This document shows positions 60,390 to 64,000 of a stretch of 64,000 bases of DNA, piece after piece. The position numbers and the translations under genes are program-made. The notes under the pieces are model-generated. The model was not told where the DNA came from, searched no databases, and saw only the letters and a list, made by a program, of their open reading frames with translations. The stretch's first letter is position 1, and the number at the start of each line of letters is the position of its first letter. The stretch comes from Bradyrhizobium sp. CB1650 (GTDB lineage Bacteria; Pseudomonadota; Alphaproteobacteria; Rhizobiales; Xanthobacteraceae): positions 6,043,501-6,107,500 of the forward strand of contig NZ_CP121695.1 of NCBI RefSeq assembly GCF_029761915.1, read 5' to 3'.

Positions 60390-61088
60390 TTAAGGCGTCG
60401 CCACGGCGAGGTTGACGATCGTCTCGCGCTGCATCCGGCCGAGCAGCGCAGTGAGCTCGTCCTGGCTCATCGGCTTGTCGAATTGGAGGCGGAACATGCC
60501 GCCCTTGGCGCCGTCGACGATCGAGGCGTGATAGCTGTCGAGCAGCGAGGTGATGTCGGCCACCCGTGCCTCCGGCGTGAAGCGCACCAGCGCGCGCGCC
60601 GGCGCCGCGGCGGACTTGCCGAACTCGCGCGTGATCGGGGCGTCGGTCGAGAGCGACGCCGTCTGGAAGCTCGAAGGTTGGTTCTTCATCAGCACTGCGC
60701 CGATGATGCCGGCCTGCAGCAACAGCGCGATCGCACCGAGGCTCGCCGACCAGGCCAGCGTGCGCGGCGACAGGCTCGCGAAGAAGGTCGAGATGCGCGC
60801 CGACAGCGGCGGTGCGGCGGGTGTGCGCGAGGGCTCGACGTCGATCGCCGCGAACAGCTTCTGCATCGCGCGCGCCGACGGTGCGCCGAGGCTCTCGTTC
60901 AAATGGATGGTCTCTTCGTACTCGCCGCGGATCGCGGCATACTGCCTGGCGAGCTCGGGATCACGCGCGAGCGCTTCCTCGACGCGGCGGGCGTCGCGCA
61001 CATTCAGCGTGCCGGCGGCATGCCATGGCAGCAGCATTTCAATTTCACTGGGCTCTTGCTCCAGCATCTTCTTGCTCAAAGCCATCAT
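60390..61088 (-). CDS. membrane anti-sigma factor with propeptide-like periplasmic domain
   Basis: A 232-residue single-pass protein. The cytoplasmic part (1-105) contains EIEMLLPWHAAGTLNVRDAR and VEEALARDPELARQYAAIRG, an anti-sigma domain of the zinc-free type (no HxxxCxxC). The membrane helix is about 112-134 (LAWSASLGAIALLLQAGIIG). The periplasmic tail (164-230) reads ARALVRFTPEARVADITSLL ... ASIVDGAKGGMFRLQF ... LTALLGRMQRETIVNLAVA. This has the beta-alpha-beta-beta-alpha-beta look of a subtilase propeptide. It overlaps the sigma gene by ATGA and precedes the subtilase gene by 15 bases. Confidence 0.88.
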   Translation of the reverse strand: MMALSKKMLEQEPSEIEMLLPWHAAGTLNVRDARRVEEALARDPELARQYAAIRGEYEETIHLNESLGAPSARAMQKLFAAIDVEPSRTPAAPPLSARISTFFASLSPRTLAWSASLGAIALLLQAGIIGAVLMKNQPSSFQTASLSTDAPITREFGKSAAAPARALVRFTPEARVADITSLLDSYHASIVDGAKGGMFRLQFDKPMSQDELTALLGRMQRETIVNLAVATP

Positions 61089-61654
61089 GGCCAGCCTCGC
61101 TCAACGCCGGCTGCCTTCAGCAGTTCGGCCAGTTTCTTGCGCGCATAGAACAGGCGCGTCTTTACCGTGTTCTCCGGTATCCCGACGATCTCGGCCACCT
61201 CCTCCACGGACTTCTCGTGGTAGTAGACAAGATCGACGATTTCCCGATGTTCCGGCGAAAGCGCCGTCAAGCACCCCCGCAACGCTTCACTGGTAGTCTT
61301 CTTCTGCACCACCACTTCCGGATCGTCGGCCGTATCCTCGATCGCGTTGGCAGCTTCTTCGTCCAACTCGAGGTCCTTCCTGCGCCGGAGCGCAGACAGG
61401 GCCTTGAATCGCGTGATTGCCAGCAGCCAGGTGGAGACAGCGGATCGGCCCTCGAACTTGCCGGCCTGACGCCAGACGTCGAGGAACACCTCGCTAATGA
61501 GGTCCTCCGCCACCTGTTCGTCGCGCACGAGCCGGAGCCCGAACCGATACACCCTGACGTGGTGCCGCCCGTACAGCACCTGCATGGCGAGCCGGTCGCC
61601 TTGGGCGATCCTGGCGATCAGGACCTCGTCCGAAGCCGCCTGTGTCACGCTCAA
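61085..61654 (-). CDS. ECF-type RNA polymerase sigma factor
   Basis: A 189-residue sigma factor with only regions 2 and 4. Region 2 is AQGDRLAMQVLYGRHHVRVY ... AEDLISEVFLDVWRQAGKF ... STWLLAITRFKALSALRRR. Region 4 is LTALSPEHREIVDLVYYHEK, then VEEVAEIVGIPENTVKTRLF. The linker is acidic. The start is uncertain: a TTG at 61654 or a GTG at 61648; no in-frame ATG fits. The stop overlaps the anti-sigma start (ATGA), the classical sigma/anti-sigma coupling. It probably activates its own operon in response to an envelope signal. Confidence 0.93.
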   Translation of the reverse strand: MSVTQAASDEVLIARIAQGDRLAMQVLYGRHHVRVYRFGLRLVRDEQVAEDLISEVFLDVWRQAGKFEGRSAVSTWLLAITRFKALSALRRRKDLELDEEAANAIEDTADDPEVVVQKKTTSEALRGCLTALSPEHREIVDLVYYHEKSVEEVAEIVGIPENTVKTRLFYARKKLAELLKAAGVERGWP

Positions 61655-62091
61655 AGCCCGTCTCGCAAGGTTGGTCGGGGCGGAACGGCGGACGGTTCGA
61701 CGGGAGGCGCAAGATTCTTCAGTCTACCGCTGTCGTACGGGGCCCTGTGTGATCTACCCCACATCGCCGCATTTTCCTTTCGCCGCCCGTGGCGGCTGGC
61801 TGCCTTAGTCCAGATCGGTAACATAATACTGAAAAACTTTCCTGCGGAATGTCTGCCCGGCGCGGGCGGCCCGGCCAAAACGCGGTCGACGGCAGCAGCC
61901 CTGCACGAGGTATGTCTCACGAACCCCTGCCTTGGCTCGACCGATTGCCGACGATCCCTAATCGCGCACTAATTTCCGTGTCGGATCAAGGCCATTTGCC
62001 CTGCAGAAAGCCCGGATTCGCAAGGTGAGGATACCAAACCTAAAGGCTTGCCACGTAGATTTTTGGACTGACATCCAGCAACGGCGAGAGC
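61655..62091. other. divergent intergenic interval with the sigma-operon promoter region
   Basis: About 440 bases between the leftward sigma gene and the rightward diguanylate-cyclase remnant. On the minus strand at about 61815-61845, GGAAAG, an AT-rich spacer and CGATCT loosely recall an ECF promoter, but the spacing of about 19 is long and the call is weak. No gene or repeat was recognised. Confidence 0.35.
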
Positions 62092-62536
62092 ATGAGCACG
62101 GCCGTCACGTCCTTCCCGGACCGGAATGCCGCAGAAGCCGCGGAGCTCGCGTTGACGCCCGACGCGACGGCGCCGGAGGTGCGCGCGCGCCGGATGCGGC
62201 AGCGGCGCCAGATGTATGTCGGCCAGGCCGTGAGCTACTTGCTCGGCGCGTCGGTCCTGCTGCTCTACGCCTGCGACGGCTCGGCCTCGATGGCCGTGCT
62301 ATCGCTGTTCTGGCTCGGCGGCCTGATGATCATCGGCACGTTCACCGTGCTCTCGGAATCCGGCTTCGGCGACCAGTTCGAGGACCATTACCTCACCTCC
62401 CGCCATGCATATGACGATTTCCGCCGGGGTCGCGTCGCTGCGCGAGAACGATACTGCCGACACATTTCTCGCGCGCGCCGACAGCGCGCTCTATTCCGCG
62501 AAGGCGCAAGGGCGCAACTGCATTGCAACGAGCTGA
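62092..62536 (+). pseudogene. diguanylate cyclase with internal deletion (N-terminus plus last part of GGDEF)
   Basis: The first ~105 codons from the ATG at 62092 encode a cytoplasmic head and two membrane helices (AVSYLLGASVLLLYACDGSA; VLSLFWLGGLMIIGTFTVLS) ending DQFEDHYLTS. After about 62395 a different frame, from 62411, reads MTISAGVASLRENDTADTFL, then ARADSALYSAKAQGRNC and a stop at 62536. That is the exact C-terminal end of a GGDEF domain. The middle, including the GGDEF active site and the remaining membrane helices, is missing and the two parts are out of frame. It cannot make c-di-GMP. Confidence 0.85.
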
Positions 62537-62599
62537 CCAACCCATTTGACGCCGGTCGCGCAGAAGTCGCCGCCGGACCGAACGCTCCAGGACAGGGCC

Positions 62600-63703
62600 A
62601 TGAGATCCAAATCCGCCAAACCTTCCGAAAACCTGCTCGACGAATTGCAGGCCGCGCTGTCGCACGGCACGGTGGCGCGCCGGGTGGAGACGCTGCGCCG
62701 CGTTACCGATCTCTTCATCAACAACGCGGTGGACTATTCGGACGAGCACATCCGCCTGTACGACGACGTCTTCCAGTGCCTGGTTGAGCAGATCGAGACC
62801 TCGGCCAAGGCGCTGCTCGCCGAGCGTCTCGCGCCGGTTGGCGCCGCGCCGCCCAAAATCATCCGCACACTGGCGCTCGACGATATCATCGACGTTGCCG
62901 GCCCTGTGCTGTCGAAGTCGGAACGGCTCGACGAGGCAACCCTGCTCGAGATCGCGCGCAGCAAGAGCCAGGCCCATCTCAAGGCGATCTCGCTGCGCCG
63001 CGTGCTCTCGGACGCGCTCACCGACGTGCTCGTGGCGCGCGGCAACGACGAGGTGGTGCAGTCGACCGTCGGCAATCCGGGCGCCCGTTTCTCCGAGAAA
63101 AGCCTCGTGGACCTCGTCACGCGCGCCGAGCGTGACGACGATCTCGCCACCTGCATCGGCCTGCGGCCCGACCTGCCGCGCCATCACTATCTGAAGTTGG
63201 TCGCGAAGGCATCGCTGAGCGTGCGCAGGAAGCTCGAAGCCGCCAATCCGCAGCTCGCCAGCGAAGTGTCCAGCGTCGTCCAGGAAGCGGCCCAGCGCAT
63301 CCGCGCGGCCGCCATGACCAAGCAGACCGAGATGGCGCGCGCGCTGGTGAAGTCGCTGCACGAGGACGGCCGCCTCAACGAATTCCAGGTCGCGACTTTC
63401 GCCGAGCAGGGCAAGTTCGACGAGACCAATGCCGGGCTCGCGGCCCTCGCGGGCGTCTCGGTCGAGAGCGCCGAGAACATGATGATCGAAAGCCGCACCG
63501 AGGGCGTGATGATCCTCGCCAAGGTCGCGGGCATGTCGTGGTCGAGCGTGCGCGCGATCATCGCCATGCGCGAAAAGCTGTCCGGCGGCTCGCAGACCGA
63601 CGTGCTGACGCTGCGGGATACCTACGAGGCGCTGCGCAGCTCCACCGCGCAGCAGGTGCTGCGCTTCCAGCGCATGCAACAGAGCACGACGCCGGCGGCC
63701 TGA
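62600..63703 (+). CDS. DUF2336 domain protein (paralogue 2)
   Basis: A 367-residue soluble helical protein from the ATG at 62600 (MRSKSAKPSENLLDELQAAL). SHGTVARRVETLRRVTDLFI and YSDEHIRLYDDVFQCLVEQI are the DUF2336 N-terminal signature. Heat-like helical repeats follow (SLRRVLSDALTDVLVARGND, LAALAGVSVESAENMMIE), to the C-terminal LRFQRMQQSTTPAA. Upstream in-frame codons belong to the cyclase remnant. It is only distantly similar to the paralogue at 28360. Function unknown. An intrinsic terminator follows. Confidence 0.88.
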   Translation: MRSKSAKPSENLLDELQAALSHGTVARRVETLRRVTDLFINNAVDYSDEHIRLYDDVFQCLVEQIETSAKALLAERLAPVGAAPPKIIRTLALDDIIDVAGPVLSKSERLDEATLLEIARSKSQAHLKAISLRRVLSDALTDVLVARGNDEVVQSTVGNPGARFSEKSLVDLVTRAERDDDLATCIGLRPDLPRHHYLKLVAKASLSVRRKLEAANPQLASEVSSVVQEAAQRIRAAAMTKQTEMARALVKSLHEDGRLNEFQVATFAEQGKFDETNAGLAALAGVSVESAENMMIESRTEGVMILAKVAGMSWSSVRAIIAMREKLSGGSQTDVLTLRDTYEALRSSTAQQVLRFQRMQQSTTPAA

Positions 63704-63715
63704 GCCGTCGCGCTG

Positions 63716-63766
63716 AAGCGCGATGAGATTAGGATGAATCGTCATCGCGCTTTAGGTTGTTGTTTG
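63716..63766 (+). terminator. terminator-like hairpin after the DUF2336 gene
   Basis: AAGCGCGATGA and TCATCGCGCTT are perfect 11-bp inverted arms with a 15-base loop, followed by TTAGGTTGTTGTTTG. It starts 13 bases after the stop codon. The sequence also resembles a widespread Bradyrhizobium palindrome, so it may be a repeat that serves as a terminator. Confidence 0.75.
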
Positions 63767-63797
63767 AAGACCGCTGCACACTTTTCGGGATCATGCG

Positions 63798-64000
63798 CTA
63801 ATAGCGCAAGACCTTCGATCCGACGAGCGCACCGACAGCCGTCACCAGCGCGGTCGCGGTGGTGTACCAGGTCGCGACGAACAGCGGCGAATCGTCCGTG
63901 CAGTGCGAGGCGTAGAGCGTCGCGGCGAGCCCCGCCGACAACAGGCCGGCCAGCGCGCCGGCGAGCGCGGGCCGCGACGGCGCGCCATGGCGCAATCCGA
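63798..64000 (-). CDS. NrsF/DUF1109-like membrane anti-sigma protein, truncated by the window
   Basis: Only the last ~67 codons are present; the frame continues past base 64000. The visible part (LRHGAPSRPALAGALAGLLS, then LYASHCTDDSPLFVATWYTT and a final helix) matches the C-terminal two membrane segments of DUF1109/NrsF proteins. Those proteins restrain an ECF sigma factor at the membrane, and the partner sigma gene should lie beyond the window edge. The Cys in ASHCTDDSP is typical of the family. No start can be given. Confidence 0.75.
   Translation of the reverse strand, partial: GLRHGAPSRPALAGALAGLLSAGLAATLYASHCTDDSPLFVATWYTTATALVTAVGALVGSKVLRY

Noticed and set aside
61815..61845. A GGAAAG ... 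CGATCT pair as the autoregulated ECF promoter
   Set aside because: The spacer of about 19 bases is longer than the usual 16-17 and the -35 element lacks the C of GGAAC, so it is mentioned only as weak in the intergenic entry.
1..64000. tRNA, rRNA, CRISPR, transposase, integrase and phage genes
   Set aside because: Looked for by eye on both strands and none recognised; no tRNA-like TTCGA loop with flanking stems, no regularly spaced direct repeats, no transposase motif. A covariance-model scan would be decisive.

Overview
The window is a high-GC, densely coding chromosomal segment. It most likely comes from an alphaproteobacterium of the Bradyrhizobium / Nitrobacteraceae type. The pointers are the gene families seen together (MucR/Ros regulator, two DUF2336 proteins, DUF1491, DUF5330, DUF4332, a TIGR03808/TIGR03809-like pair, small rhizobial hypotheticals), CtrA-like TTAA-N7-TTAA sites, and several dispersed palindromic repeats of rhizobial style. 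No rRNA, tRNA, CRISPR array, insertion sequence or prophage was recognised.

Layout. 0-5.4 kb: the end of an AraC regulator with a small DMT permease, a NYN-domain protein, a tiny membrane protein, a DoxX protein and an orphan thiamine-diphosphate enzyme. 5.5-13 kb: two long, paralogous, soluble triple-GAF histidine kinases flanking a single-domain response regulator, then a membrane alpha/beta-hydrolase. 13-17.4 kb: a complete CUT1-type sugar ABC importer, with a strong hairpin after the binding-protein gene. 17.4-23.5 kb: a DHA2 efflux pump, a YcgN-like Cys-cluster protein, a class A penicillin-binding protein, and split DUF1214/DUF1254 genes. 23.5-27.2 kb: a low-density stretch of small hypotheticals, a GFA protein and a LysR remnant. 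27.1-36.5 kb: envelope, cell-cycle and regulatory genes (lipoprotein, DUF2336, Rrf2 plus methyltransferase, PAS kinase plus peptidoglycan-binding protein, SufE, MucR). 36.8-43 kb: a GT39-like membrane protein, a class II aldolase, an M20 peptidase and a HerA-like ATPase. 43.2-46.3 kb: DUF2267-like and DUF4332 genes and folP-folB-folK. 46.3-56 kb: methylmalonyl-CoA mutase subunits, a tctCBA transporter, meaB and pyroglutamyl peptidase. 56-58.2 kb: a Tat-exported beta-helix protein and its convergent partner. 58.5-61.7 kb: an ECF sigma / anti-sigma / subtilase operon. 62-64 kb: a deletion-scarred diguanylate cyclase, a second DUF2336 gene and the end of a NrsF/DUF1109 gene.

How the parts work together. 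mutA/mutB and meaB form the B12-dependent methylmalonyl-CoA to succinyl-CoA module, with a carboxylate importer embedded in it. folPBK gives consecutive folate steps. The most interesting candidate system is the sigma / anti-sigma / subtilase operon. There the periplasmic tail of the membrane anti-sigma factor looks like a subtilase propeptide, which suggests protease-coupled signalling by propeptide mimicry. Also notable are a perfect 26-bp inverted repeat that encloses the folK ribosome-binding site and start codon and encodes FolK's N-terminus, and a perfect CtrA consensus upstream of the first DUF2336 gene. All functional statements rest on motif recognition by eye; no database search was run.
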